The translations under genes were made by a program, and so were the position numbers. 64,000 nucleotides of DNA, from positions 3,782,001 through 3,846,000 of the forward strand of contig NZ_CP050453.1 of assembly GCF_014171575.1 (NCBI RefSeq). The letters are read 5' to 3'. Positions 38,467-48,495 of this stretch are shown here, one piece after another. The notes beneath the pieces are model-generated. The model saw only the letters and a list, made by a program, of their open reading frames with translations. It was not told the origin of the DNA and did not search any database. The DNA is from Microbacterium sp. Se63.02b (GTDB taxonomy: Bacteria > Actinomycetota > Actinomycetes > Actinomycetales > Microbacteriaceae). Position 1 is the stretch's first letter; each line of letters starts with the position of its first letter.

Positions 38467-39284
38467 CCCTTCAGCCCGCCGGCGAAGCCCTGGATGATCT
38501 GCTTCTGCATGAGGAAGTAGACGAGCAGTACGGGGACCACGCTGATCACGAGACCGGCGAACACGACCGGCCAGTTCGACACGAACTGCCCGACGAACGC
38601 ATACAGCGCGACGGTGACGGTCTGCTGCGGAGTGCCGCTCAGGTAGAGCAGCGGCACGAGGAAGTCGTTCCACACCGCGATCGCGTTCAGGATCACCACG
38701 GTCCCGGTGATGGGGCGCAGGAGGGGGAAGACGATGCTGAGGAACGTGCGGAACGTGCCGGCGCCGTCGATCGCCGCCGCTTCCTCGTAGTCGCGGTCGA
38801 GTGTGCGCAGGAACCCGGTGTACAGGAAGACCGAGAACGGCACCTGGCTGCCCGTGTAGAACAGGATCAGCGAGGCGAGCGAGCCCAGCAGGCCGAGGTC
38901 GCGCATCGTCTGGTAGAGCGGGATGAGCGCGACCTGGAAGGGGATCATCATGCCCGCGAGCACGATCCAGAACAGTGTCGTCGACAGACCGGACATGACC
39001 CGAGCCAGCGGATACGCAGCCATCGACGAGATCGCCACGATGAGAACGACGCTGGTCACGGTGACGATCGCGCTGTTGAGGAGCGCGGTCCCGAGACCCG
39101 CTTGATTCCAGGCCTGCACGAAGTTGTCGAACGTGGGCTGTGCGGCGGGGACGAGCGGCGACGAGGAGTCGTTCGCCGAGCGCAGCGACATGTTCACCAG
39201 GATGTACACCGGGAAGACGAAGATCAGCGCGACGCCGATCATCAGGACCTCGCGGGCGAAGACGCCCTTCGTGTAGCGGAACAT
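38463..39284 (-). CDS. Sugar ABC transporter permease (MalG-type, GH78 operon)
   Basis: The 273-residue permease has six helices, with the first VLMIGVALIFVFPVYILVNM. The EAA loop is DRDYEEAAAIDGAGTFRTFL, and the C-terminus is QGFAGGLKG. The start overlaps the previous permease stop (TGATG), and the stop overlaps the GH78 start. Confidence 0.9.
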   Translation of the reverse strand: MFRYTKGVFAREVLMIGVALIFVFPVYILVNMSLRSANDSSSPLVPAAQPTFDNFVQAWNQAGLGTALLNSAIVTVTSVVLIVAISSMAAYPLARVMSGLSTTLFWIVLAGMMIPFQVALIPLYQTMRDLGLLGSLASLILFYTGSQVPFSVFLYTGFLRTLDRDYEEAAAIDGAGTFRTFLSIVFPLLRPITGTVVILNAIAVWNDFLVPLLYLSGTPQQTVTVALYAFVGQFVSNWPVVFAGLVISVVPVLLVYFLMQKQIIQGFAGGLKG

Positions 39285-40234
39285 CAGTCATTCCCCTTCC
39301 GGGACAGACGCTGCTGGCCGACGGAGAAGATCGCGACCACCACGGCGAGCACGAGTGCGAGCGCGATGCCGTAGCCGAACTCGTTGAACTGGAACGCCGA
39401 CTTGTAGAGCAGCGTCGAGAGGGTCTCGGTCGAGCCGCCAGGCCCGCCGGCGGTGAGGACGAACACCTCGGTGAACATCTTCAGGCCGCCGATGATCGTG
39501 AGCATCACGTTGATCGCCGTGGCGGGGGCGAGCAGGGGCCAGGTGACCGACCAGAACCGGCGCCACGCGCCCGCACCGTCGACGGCCGCGGCCTCGTTCA
39601 CCTCCTGCGGGATGGACTGGAGCCCTGCCAGGTAGATCACCATCGAGTAGCCGGCGTGCTGCCAGACCACCATCATCACGATGGAGAACGCCGCCCAGAA
39701 CGGATCGCCGAGCCAACTGGGCGCGAGGTCGCCGAGACCGACGCCGTCGAGGACGCTGTTGACCGCGCCGTCCGGTGTCAACATGAACTTCCACAGGTAC
39801 GCCACCACGACCGGTGTGATGACGACGGGCGCGAAGAACAGCACACGCAGGAAGTTGCGGGACTTCAGCCCCGAGTTGACGCCGAGCGCGAGCAGCAGGC
39901 CGATCCCGTTCTGCAGCACCGTCACCGCGAAAGCGAAGATCAGCGTCATCTTGAGCGCCTCGAGCGAGCTGTCGCTCGTGAAGATGCGCACGAAGTTCGC
40001 GAAGCCGACGAAGTCGTAGTTCTGAGACAGTCCGTCCCAGTCGGTGAACGCGAGCACGGCGCCGCGGATCGACGGCACGATGACCGCGAAGCCGTAGAAC
40101 AGCAGGGCAGGGATCGCGAGGAGGAGCAGGGTCTTCGACTGCGCGACGCCGACGAAGCGCCGACGTGGACGAGGGGTTTCTTCGACGGGCTCCGCGTGCA
40201 CGGGTCCGGCCTCTCTCGCCTCGAGGATGCTCAT
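39284..40234 (-). CDS. Sugar ABC transporter permease (MalF-type, GH78 operon)
   Basis: The 316-residue permease has a first helix TLLLLAIPALLFYGFAVIVP and an EAA loop PQEVNEAAAVDGAGAWRRFW. Its ATG at 40234 overlaps the stop of the GntR gene, so the regulator is the first gene of the same transcript. Confidence 0.9.
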   Translation of the reverse strand: MSILEAREAGPVHAEPVEETPRPRRRFVGVAQSKTLLLLAIPALLFYGFAVIVPSIRGAVLAFTDWDGLSQNYDFVGFANFVRIFTSDSSLEALKMTLIFAFAVTVLQNGIGLLLALGVNSGLKSRNFLRVLFFAPVVITPVVVAYLWKFMLTPDGAVNSVLDGVGLGDLAPSWLGDPFWAAFSIVMMVVWQHAGYSMVIYLAGLQSIPQEVNEAAAVDGAGAWRRFWSVTWPLLAPATAINVMLTIIGGLKMFTEVFVLTAGGPGGSTETLSTLLYKSAFQFNEFGYGIALALVLAVVVAIFSVGQQRLSRKGND

Positions 40235-40929
40235 GAGGCGAGGCCTCTCGCCGAGGCGGTGTCCGGTCCGATGAGGGCCTGGACGGCGTGGCTCATCCGT
40301 CCCCGCGCGCCGTCGAGGTGCTCGCGGAGCTCGGCGCGCACCTTCTCACCGTCGCCCTCCTCGATGAGGTCGAGCAGGCGTCCGTGATCGTGGGCCGACG
40401 GGTGCAGGTCGACGTCTTCCTCGACCGTGAGCTGCATGAGACTGGCGAAGACCGGTTCGTAGGCCTCCCACACGTCGATCAGGCGACGGTTCCCGCCCAC
40501 GCGGTAGAGGAGGGCGTGGAAGCGCATGTCGGCGTCGGCGAAGTCCGCAGCCGCCGAGCGGTCGGCGCACGCCACCATCTCCTCGACGATCTCGCGTCCG
40601 ATCCGGAGCTGATCCGGCGTCGCCTGAGCGATCGCACGGGTCACGGCGACGAGTTCGATGGACTCGCGCAGCTCGTAGAGGTCGTCGATGTCGCTCTCGC
40701 TGAGTCCGACCACGAAGAAGCCCCGCCGTCGCGACTCGACGAGTCCTTGTGACTCGAGCAGACGCAGCGCATCGCGCACGGGTCCTCGGCTGACGTCGTA
40801 CTCCGCGGCCACGGAGTCTTCGACCAGGTGCGTGCCCGGTTGCAGTTGTCGCCGCACGATCTGATCGCGCAGCACCGCTGCCAGCTGGTCTCCGAGCGCC
40901 GGCGCTCGGGTAGGCCTCATCGTGACCAC
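40231..40929 (-). CDS. GntR-family regulator, FadR subfamily with FCD domain
   Basis: The 232-residue protein has an N-terminal winged helix (QLQPGTHLVEDSVAAEYDVS, RGPVRDALRLLESQGLVES) and an all-helical FCD effector domain with metal-type His/Asp positions (DMRFHALLYRVGGN). First gene of the seven-gene GH78 operon and probably its repressor. A candidate GntR site with two GTTAAC half-sites lies just upstream. The ligand may be a sugar acid or rhamnoside degradation product, which is inference. Confidence 0.87.
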   Translation of the reverse strand: MVTMRPTRAPALGDQLAAVLRDQIVRRQLQPGTHLVEDSVAAEYDVSRGPVRDALRLLESQGLVESRRRGFFVVGLSESDIDDLYELRESIELVAVTRAIAQATPDQLRIGREIVEEMVACADRSAAADFADADMRFHALLYRVGGNRRLIDVWEAYEPVFASLMQLTVEEDVDLHPSAHDHGRLLDLIEEGDGEKVRAELREHLDGARGRMSHAVQALIGPDTASARGLAS

Positions 40930-40950
40930 TGCGTCACCCCTTCGTGTACC

Positions 40951-40984
40951 GTTAACGATCGACAGTTAACTGGAATCGATTTCA
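40951..40984 (-). promoter_or_regulatory. Tandem GntR-like site and LacI box P5
   Basis: GTTAACGATCGACAGTTAAC (40951-40970) is an inverted repeat with two GTTAAC halves, fitting a GntR operator. It directly abuts TGGAATCGATTTCA (40971-40984), which has one mismatch to the D-arabinan LacI box. The operon may answer to both regulators. Confidence 0.7.
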
Positions 40985-41007
40985 GAAGTCAACTCGGCGC
41001 ACGAAAA

Positions 41008-41035
41008 GCCCCGCCTCACGAGAGCGAGGCGGGGC
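41008..41035 (-). terminator. Intrinsic terminator after doxX-like gene
   Basis: A perfect 10-base stem (GCCCCGCCTC / GAGGCGGGGC) with an eight-base loop is followed on the minus strand by TTTT. It serves the DoxX gene ending at 41139. Confidence 0.85.
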
Positions 41036-41064
41036 GGCGCGGCCCGATGACAGGCGCGGGTTCC

Positions 41065-41158
41065 GCTCAGCCAGTCCGGCGACGGGGGTTCAGCTCAGCC
41101 AGACAGGCGCGGTCCAACTCAGCCGGGCCGGCGGGGTTTCAGCTCAGCCAGGCCGGCG
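41065..41158. repeat. Degenerate four-copy repeat at the 3' end of doxX-like gene
   Basis: The motif CTCAGCCAGNCCGGCG recurs at about 41066, 41093, 41118 and 41142 with roughly 25-base spacing. The last copy is the final codons of the DoxX gene (APAWLS plus stop). The others look like decayed copies of this coding end. Confidence 0.6.
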
Positions 41159-41579
41159 CTCGACCGCGGAGGAAGGCACCGTCGACCGAGAACCGCCCTG
41201 CGCCGGTGAACGCGAGCGCGAGCGCTGCAGCGCCGAGCACGGCGACGAACTCGTACCCACCTTCGCCCACCCAGAGACCGGCGGGCAGGTGTACCGCGAC
41301 GAGGGCGACGATCATGTCGATCGCGAGCAGGATGCCCACCGGACGGGTGAAGAGTCCGAGCATGAGCAGGAGGCCGCCGATGAGCTCGACGAAGGCGACG
41401 ATCGGCGCCGCGATCTCGGGCAGCGGGATCCCCATGCCCGCGAAGCTGCCGATCGTTCCGGGCAGCGTGAACTCGAAGATCTTCTGCGCACCGTGTGCGG
41501 CGAAGATCGCGCCCGCCACGACGCGCAGGATCAGCAGTCCCAGCGAGGGTGCGGACGAGGAGGCTTTGGTGTTCGTCAT
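41139..41579 (-). CDS. DoxX-family membrane protein
   Basis: The 146-residue protein has four predicted helices and DoxX motifs (ILRVVAGAIFAAHGAQKIFEF; GGLLLMLGLFTRPVGILLAID). The ATG at 41579 was chosen because it follows AGGAG and gives the standard length. DoxX proteins are linked to redox or quinone functions in the membrane, but the role here is not known. Monocistronic, with a strong terminator. Confidence 0.85.
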   Translation of the reverse strand: MTNTKASSSAPSLGLLILRVVAGAIFAAHGAQKIFEFTLPGTIGSFAGMGIPLPEIAAPIVAFVELIGGLLLMLGLFTRPVGILLAIDMIVALVAVHLPAGLWVGEGGYEFVAVLGAAALALAFTGAGRFSVDGAFLRGRAPAWLS

Positions 41580-41771
41580 GAGGAGTTCTTCCTTCGTGGC
41601 AGGACACCCGCGCGCCAGGCGCGGAGCAGGGTCGTTCCCTGCGTCCACGCTAGGAAGCGCACTTTTCCATCTGCTGTGGGCCTGCGCCCCTCGCCTCGCC
41701 TCGCGTCGCCCACGGGAGGGCCCCATCGCGGAGCGGGGAAGTGCCGCAACCCGAGGAAGCGGATTCCCGAC

Positions 41772-42185
41772 CTACGCGGTGCCGCGCGGATCCCAGAGCA
41801 CGACGTCGGTGGAGCGGCGGATGCGGCGGCCGCTCGGCACGGGCACGACGCCCGCTGATCCCGCGGCGAACACGCGCACGCCCGGACGATTCTCGCGCTC
41901 GGTGCGCAGGGCGCTCTCGAGCACCGCGATGCGCCCCCGCAGCATCCTGTTCTCGTCTTCGAGGTCGAGCAGACGGGCGATCGCCGGAAGACTCATGCCT
42001 TCGGAGGAGAGCTGGGCCACCTCGCGCAACTGCTCGATGTTCCGAGGTGAGTAGCGGCGGGAACCACCGGTGGTGCGTCCTGGTACCACGAGTCCGATGC
42101 GGTCGTACTGCCGGAGGGTCTGCGGGTGGAGGCCCGAGAGCTCTGCCGCGGCCGCGATCGCGAACACGGGCGTGTCAGCGTTCAT
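41772..42185 (-). CDS. hspR: HspR, MerR-type heat-shock repressor
   Basis: The 137-residue protein has a MerR winged helix: FAIAAAAELSGLHPQTLRQY, then DRIGLVVPGRTTGGSRRYS, then a coiled coil LLDLEDENRMLRGRIAVLES. HspR binds HAIR elements with DnaK as co-repressor. It is encoded last in the dnaK cluster, as in other actinobacteria. A hairpin between dnaJ and hspR suggests only partial read-through. The ATG at 42185 is preferred over upstream starts for family length. Confidence 0.93.
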   Translation of the reverse strand: MNADTPVFAIAAAAELSGLHPQTLRQYDRIGLVVPGRTTGGSRRYSPRNIEQLREVAQLSSEGMSLPAIARLLDLEDENRMLRGRIAVLESALRTERENRPGVRVFAAGSAGVVPVPSGRRIRRSTDVVLWDPRGTA

Positions 42186-42271
42186 CACAGGCTCTTCTCT
42201 CCACTCCTGCTTCCTGCTCCACGTGCTGCTTCCGCACGCGCTGCTCCGCCGCCCGCGCACGCAGGCAGAAA

Positions 42272-42314
42272 CGCCGGATCAGGCACATTCCTCTCGGAAC
42301 GGCCTGATCCGGCG
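42272..42314 (-). terminator. Hairpin between dnaJ and hspR
   Basis: Arms CGCCGGATCAGGC (42272-42284) and GCCTGATCCGGCG (42302-42314) pair perfectly. The minus-strand tail is TTTCTGC. It may reduce transcription into hspR. Confidence 0.7.
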
Positions 42315-42351
42315 CGAACGCCTGCGTCGACGCGGGGGCAGCAGAGGTCGA

Positions 42352-43334
42352 TCATCGCCGCGCTTTCGCCATGAGCTCGGCCCGCGGGTTCTCCGTGGGT
42401 TCGAGCTCCTGGAACTCTCCAGCGCCTCACGTGCGGCGTCGTCGAGGTGCGTCGGCACCGCGACCTGGAGTTCGGCGAGCAGATCGCCGGTGCCCTTCGC
42501 CGTCGCGACGCCTCGCCCCTTGACGCGCAGCACACGCCCGGAGGGAGTGCCGGGTGCCACGCGGAGCTTGACCACGTCGCCCCCGAGCGTCGGGACCTCG
42601 ATCGTCGCGCCGAGGGTCGCCTCGGTGAACGTCACGGGCACCACGACGCGAAGGTTGAGCCCGTCGCGCGTGAAGACCGGATGCGGGCGCACCGTGATCT
42701 GCACCACGATGTCGCCGTTCTCCCCGCCGTCCGGCGACGGGCGGCCGCGGCCGCGCAGACGGATCTTCTGCCCATCCGCCACACCCGCGGGGATCTTCAC
42801 CTTGAACGGCTTGCCGTCTTCGCCCTGCAGGGAGATGGTCTCGCCCTGCACGGCCGTCGCGAAGTCGAGCGTGGTGCGAGCCGTGACATCGGCGCCGCGC
42901 TGTGGACCGCCGAAGCCGCGATAACCGCCGCTCGGCTGCCCGAAGCGTCCGCCGCCGAAGCTCGCGCCCTGACCCTGGTTGAACATCGCGAAGATGTCTT
43001 CGAAGTCGGCGGTCTGCCCCCGACCCTGCTGGCCGAAACGGCTGAACACGTCTTCGAACCCGCCCGCGCCCTGGCCACTCGCCGTGAAGCGAGCGCCGGA
43101 GCCCATGGCACGGATCTCGTCGTACTCCTTGCGCTGTTCCGCGTCGGAGAGCACCGAGTAGGCCTCGCTGATCTCCTTGAACTTCGCTTCCGCCTTGGCA
43201 TCACCCTGATTGGAGTCCGGGTGGTACTTCCGTGCGAGCTTGCGATACGTCTTCTTCAGATCCGCATCGCTGACGTCCTTGGAGACCCCGAGGGTCTTGT
43301 AGAAGTCCTTGTCGAACCAATCCTGGCTGGCCAT
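42352..43334 (-). CDS. dnaJ: DnaJ-type co-chaperone without zinc finger (one frameshift)
   Basis: About 327 residues. The J domain (WFDKDFYKTLGVSKDVSDAD) has HPD in RKYHPDSNQGD, followed by a Gly/Phe-rich region to about residue 150 and the C-terminal substrate domains (HPVFTRDGLNLRVVVPVTF). There are no CxxCxGxG repeats, so it is a CbpA/DnaJ1-like type. The frame breaks near 42411-42414; one added base gives ESFQELEPTENPRAELMAKAR and a stop at 42352. It assists DnaK with GrpE in the same operon. Confidence 0.92.
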
Positions 43335-43341
43335 CGATCAC

Positions 43342-43995
43342 CTACTCCGCAGGAACGGCGACGACGACCTTCGCGGGACGCAGCTCGACGTCACCGAGGC
43401 GGTAGCCCACCTCGACGACCTCGAGCACCGTGGTCTTCTCGGCGCCGGGGGTCGGCTGCTGGAAGATGGCCTCATGGCGCTGGGGGTCGAATTCCTCGCC
43501 CTTCTCGCCGTAGGCCACCACTCCGAGACGCTCGACCACCGCACGCACCTTGTCGGCGATCACGGCGAAGGGCGTGCCCTCCACCAGATCACCGTGCTGG
43601 GCTGCACGATCGAGGTCGTCGAGCACGGGGACCAGGCCCTTGGCGGCCTCGCCCTTCGCCCGCTCGATCTCGACCTGCCGCTGTTCTTCGGTGCGACGAC
43701 GGTAGTTGGCGTACTCGGCCTGCAGTCGCTTGAGGTCGTTCAGCAGAGTGGACTCGAGGTCGGCGAGCACGGCGTCTTCGGCCGCGGCCTCGCCGGTCTG
43801 GGTCGCGCCGAGGATGTCGTCGACCGTCAGGTCGTCGGGAGCGCCGTCTGCCGGGGTCTCGTCCGAGCCCTCGGCGGCCTGCGCATCACGGGAATCCTGG
43901 TGCGGCACGGGGCCGGATGCCTGAGCATCCGACCCCTCGCTGCGACCTTCGGCGGACTCAGGATTCTGGTTCTCGTCGAAGTTCTTGTCGGTCAT
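43342..43995 (-). CDS. grpE: GrpE nucleotide exchange factor
   Basis: The 217-residue protein has an acidic, disordered N-terminus, then a long coiled coil (LLNDLKRLQAEYANYRRRTE) and the C-terminal beta domain (EGEEFDPQRHEAIFQQPTPG; VGYRLGDVELRPAKVVVA). It promotes ADP release from DnaK. It begins two bases after the dnaK stop and ends seven bases before dnaJ. Confidence 0.96.
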   Translation of the reverse strand: MTDKNFDENQNPESAEGRSEGSDAQASGPVPHQDSRDAQAAEGSDETPADGAPDDLTVDDILGATQTGEAAAEDAVLADLESTLLNDLKRLQAEYANYRRRTEEQRQVEIERAKGEAAKGLVPVLDDLDRAAQHGDLVEGTPFAVIADKVRAVVERLGVVAYGEKGEEFDPQRHEAIFQQPTPGAEKTTVLEVVEVGYRLGDVELRPAKVVVAVPAE

Positions 43996-43997
43996 GG

Positions 43998-45863
<1,866 letters not shown>

Positions 45864-45952
45864 GTGTTCTCTCCTTTGTTGGAAGTTCTTTTACAGAAGT
45901 TCGTGTGGCGCAGAAGTCCGCGTTGCACGGAATTCCGCGGCGACCAGGGAAA

Positions 45953-46026
45953 CCTGAGTCGCGATGACTCAACTGTACGCTCGCCCATCGCACGTGTCAA
46001 ATCGACTTGATACGAGTCGACTCAAG
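45953..46026 (-). promoter_or_regulatory. dnaK promoter flanked by two HAIR (HspR) boxes
   Basis: Minus-strand sigma-A promoter: TTGACA (45995-46000), 17-base spacer, TACAGT (45972-45977). HAIR consensus CTTGAGT-N7-ACTCAAG is matched at 46006-46026 (12 of 14), upstream of -35, and at 45953-45973 (12 of 14), overlapping the -10 and start site. Confidence 0.88.
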
Positions 46027-46086
46027 TTTGCCGACACGGACCCAGAGACCCTCTGCGCCCGGTCGGAAATGCGCTGAGGCTGCGAA

Positions 46087-47418
46087 TCAGAAGGGCGCCG
46101 GGGCGTGCTCCTCCACGAAGGTGACCGTGTTCTGGGGCTGCTCCCGATCGACATAGACCCTGCCCGTCGGACTCGTCCAGGCATAGGCACCGTCGCCGAG
46201 CACCTCGACGACCCACGGGGAATGGTGCTTGAGCACGTGATGGCGGCGGCAGAGGTGACCCAGATTTCGCGCGGCGGTCGGCCCGCCGCGGGCGGCATCG
46301 TGATGGTGGTCGATGTCGCAGTCGCGGGCGGCGTGCCCGCAGGCGGGGAACCGGCAACGTTGATCTCGGGCTCGCAGATGCCGTTTCAATTCGGAACCAG
46401 GACGGTAGCGATCGACCGCGAGGAGCGCGCCAGTGATCGGGTGCGTGAGGATCCGATCCCATCCGGACACCGCACCTGCAAGAGCCTTCGCCGAGGCGGC
46501 GTCGATCGGCGTACGCCCGTCGAGTTCGGCCGGCATTGCACCCTCTCCCATCAGCGTCGTGACCGGAACGGTGACCGACACCGAACCGCGGATCGCGGCG
46601 AGGAGACCGTCGCTCGTGTCATGGCCCGCCGGAGCACCGGTGAGCAGCAAGTCGAGAGCGAGGTCGGCGCGGATCTGCGCGACGGTACGCTGATCCGCCT
46701 CCTCCTGTTCCTGCACTGGATCCTGATCCTGATCCTGCTCCTGCTCCTGGTCCGAGGCCTGCTCCAGGGGTTCCGGCTTCTGCACGGTCTGCGCCATCTG
46801 CGTCAATCGCTCGAACGCACCGTGGACGAGCGCGGACGGCCCGAGCAGACCGAGTTGCGACATGCCATCGCCGACTTCTTTCACCCAGACGGACCGCTTC
46901 TCTCGCGCATCCCTGTGCCGCTCGTCGACCGACCGGGACTGGAAACGCTCCGCGACCCGCCGCCCATGCCGCGACACCCGGTTCGGGGATTCCGATTCGG
47001 CGAAGGGGACCATCTCGGCGGAGTATGCGTCGCGATCGGCTGCGTCTTCCAGATGCTCTGCCGCATCGCAGATAGCCCGCCCATGTGCGGCGCTGATCCG
47101 GCCGGCTCCCTGGGCGGCCCATACCAGCGGAAAGCGCTCGACCCGCCACACCGCCTCCGTCATCCGCGCCTGCAGTGTGCGGTCGCTCACGCGCAGCGCC
47201 GCCGCCATCTCGGCCGCGACCGTGCGAGCCGCGAGGTCGCCGAAATCGGGATGGTCCGCTTCGTCGGCCACCTGCAGCGCGAGCCGGGAACCGACTGCGA
47301 GAACGCCGTCGCGCGCGGCCTGCAGACTGCTGATCGTGCGCTCCAACCCGACGAGCATGTCGGCGAGCTCGGCAAGCGTCTTCACCTGCTCGACCGTCGC
47401 GTCCGCCAGTGCTGCCAT
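46087..47418 (-). CDS. DUF222 protein with C-terminal HNH nuclease domain
   Basis: About 443 residues, DUF222 (13E12-repeat family) followed by an HNH domain: RDQRCRFPACGHAARDCDIDHHHD, LGHLCRRHHVLKHH. A low-complexity Glu/Gln/Asp linker sits near residues 225-245 (QEQEQDQDQDPVQEQEEAD). Multi-copy families of this type are common in Microbacteriaceae and mycobacteria; nuclease function is assumed from the HNH motif. ATG 47418 or TTG 47430 could be the start; neither has a well-spaced ribosome site. Confidence 0.85.
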   Translation of the reverse strand: MAALADATVEQVKTLAELADMLVGLERTISSLQAARDGVLAVGSRLALQVADEADHPDFGDLAARTVAAEMAAALRVSDRTLQARMTEAVWRVERFPLVWAAQGAGRISAAHGRAICDAAEHLEDAADRDAYSAEMVPFAESESPNRVSRHGRRVAERFQSRSVDERHRDAREKRSVWVKEVGDGMSQLGLLGPSALVHGAFERLTQMAQTVQKPEPLEQASDQEQEQDQDQDPVQEQEEADQRTVAQIRADLALDLLLTGAPAGHDTSDGLLAAIRGSVSVTVPVTTLMGEGAMPAELDGRTPIDAASAKALAGAVSGWDRILTHPITGALLAVDRYRPGSELKRHLRARDQRCRFPACGHAARDCDIDHHHDAARGGPTAARNLGHLCRRHHVLKHHSPWVVEVLGDGAYAWTSPTGRVYVDREQPQNTVTFVEEHAPAPF

Positions 47419-47478
47419 ACCTCGAGTCAATCAGGGACCACCGACATTCAAAGTGCCAGATCAGGGGTCGAAAACGTA

Positions 47479-47527
47479 ATATCGATATACGGTCGCGGAG
47501 GTTCCACAACTCGCCGCGATATCGATC
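47479..47527. promoter_or_regulatory. Two ATATCGATAT-like palindromes
   Basis: ATATCGATAT (47479-47488) and GATATCGATC (47518-47527) lie between the divergent HNH and MerR genes. The first resembles operators of PadR-type regulators; no PadR gene is in the window. Confidence 0.4.
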
Positions 47528-47548
47528 CGCACATCCCGAAAGCGATAC

Positions 47549-47571
47549 TTGACCCTGACACTGTGGCAGAC
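47549..47571 (+). promoter_or_regulatory. MerR-type promoter/operator
   Basis: TTGACCCTGACACTGTGGCA (from 47549) has the partly symmetrical CTTGACcNTGACACtGTGNCA form seen in promoters of actinobacterial MerR genes. It ends about 17 bases before the MerR start. Confidence 0.55.
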
Positions 47572-47585
47572 GGGAGAACAGAGAC

Positions 47586-48386
47586 ATGTTGTCCATCGGA
47601 GCGTTCGCACAGATCGGCCAGGTGACCCACCGGATGCTCCGGCATTGGGACACAGCCGGGCTGCTCGTGCCCGCCCACGTGGACGAGTTCAGCGGATACC
47701 GGTCCTACGACCCCTCTCAACTGGAACGACTGCATCGGATCGTCGCCCTGCGCCAGCTGGGTTTCGGACTCGATGACATCTCGTCGATCCTCGAGCGGGG
47801 CGTCGATGCCGATCGCATCGCCGCCCTGCTGCGCATCCGTCGCGCCGAGGTCGAGCAGGAGCACCGGATCGCCGCCGAGAGACTCGTCGACGTGGAACGG
47901 CGTCTCCACCTCATCGAAAGAGAGAACCACATGTCCCCGATCGAGATCATCGAGAAGCCCCTTCCCGCGGTGCGTCTGGCGGCGATCCGCACGACCGTCG
48001 CGGACCAGCCATCGGTCGCCGGCGTCGTCGGCCCCGCGTTCGACACGGTCGCGGAGATCATCGGCGACGACCATTCCCTGTCCACCCCGATCGCCCAGTA
48101 CGAGACACTCGACGACCGGCTCCAGGTGACCGTCGGCTACACCTACTCCGGCCCGGCCCACGACGGGTTCGAGATCATCGAGCTGCCCGCCGCGGATCAG
48201 GCCGTCTGCGGCATCCACCTCGGGTCTATGGACCACATCGACGAGAGCTGGCAGGCCATCCACTCCGAGATACTCGCCCGCGGTCTGGTGCACGACGGCC
48301 CGTGCAGGGAACTGTACGTCCGTGCGATCGGCGACGACCAGTCGGACTGGGTGACCGAACTGCAGCAGCCGGTGCGGCGCGGCTGA
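47586..48386 (+). CDS. MerR-family regulator with GyrI-like effector domain
   Basis: The 266-residue protein has an N-terminal MerR winged helix (SIGAFAQIGQVTHRMLRHWD, YRSYDPSQLERLHRIVALRQ), a coiled coil to about residue 115, and a C-terminal GyrI/BmrR-like small-molecule domain starting EIIEKPLPAVRLAAIRTTV. Such regulators activate drug-efflux or stress genes on binding cationic or lipophilic compounds. The only nearby transporter is the MFS exporter 2.5 kb on. Autoregulation through the upstream promoter is likely. Confidence 0.85.
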   Translation: MLSIGAFAQIGQVTHRMLRHWDTAGLLVPAHVDEFSGYRSYDPSQLERLHRIVALRQLGFGLDDISSILERGVDADRIAALLRIRRAEVEQEHRIAAERLVDVERRLHLIERENHMSPIEIIEKPLPAVRLAAIRTTVADQPSVAGVVGPAFDTVAEIIGDDHSLSTPIAQYETLDDRLQVTVGYTYSGPAHDGFEIIELPAADQAVCGIHLGSMDHIDESWQAIHSEILARGLVHDGPCRELYVRAIGDDQSDWVTELQQPVRRG

Positions 48387-48446
48387 GCCCGTGACCCGCG
48401 GCTGAGCCGGACGGCCTGCCGACGCCACGACGATCCGCCGAGGGTA

Positions 48447-48495
48447 TGACGATTCGCCGACCGATCACCGTGGATCCGTCGGGGAATCGTCGTCA
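48447..48495 (+). terminator. Imperfect hairpin after the MerR gene
   Basis: TGACGATTCGCCGAC (48447-48461) pairs with GTCGGGGAATCGTCGTCA (48478-48495), allowing a bulge. It could terminate the MerR transcript. The right arm is also the first unit of the minisatellite. Confidence 0.5.

Noticed and set aside
46700..46760. Tandem repeat or recombination hot spot in the HNH gene
   Set aside because: The repeated CTGATC/CTGCTC triplets simply encode the Glu/Gln/Asp linker of the protein.
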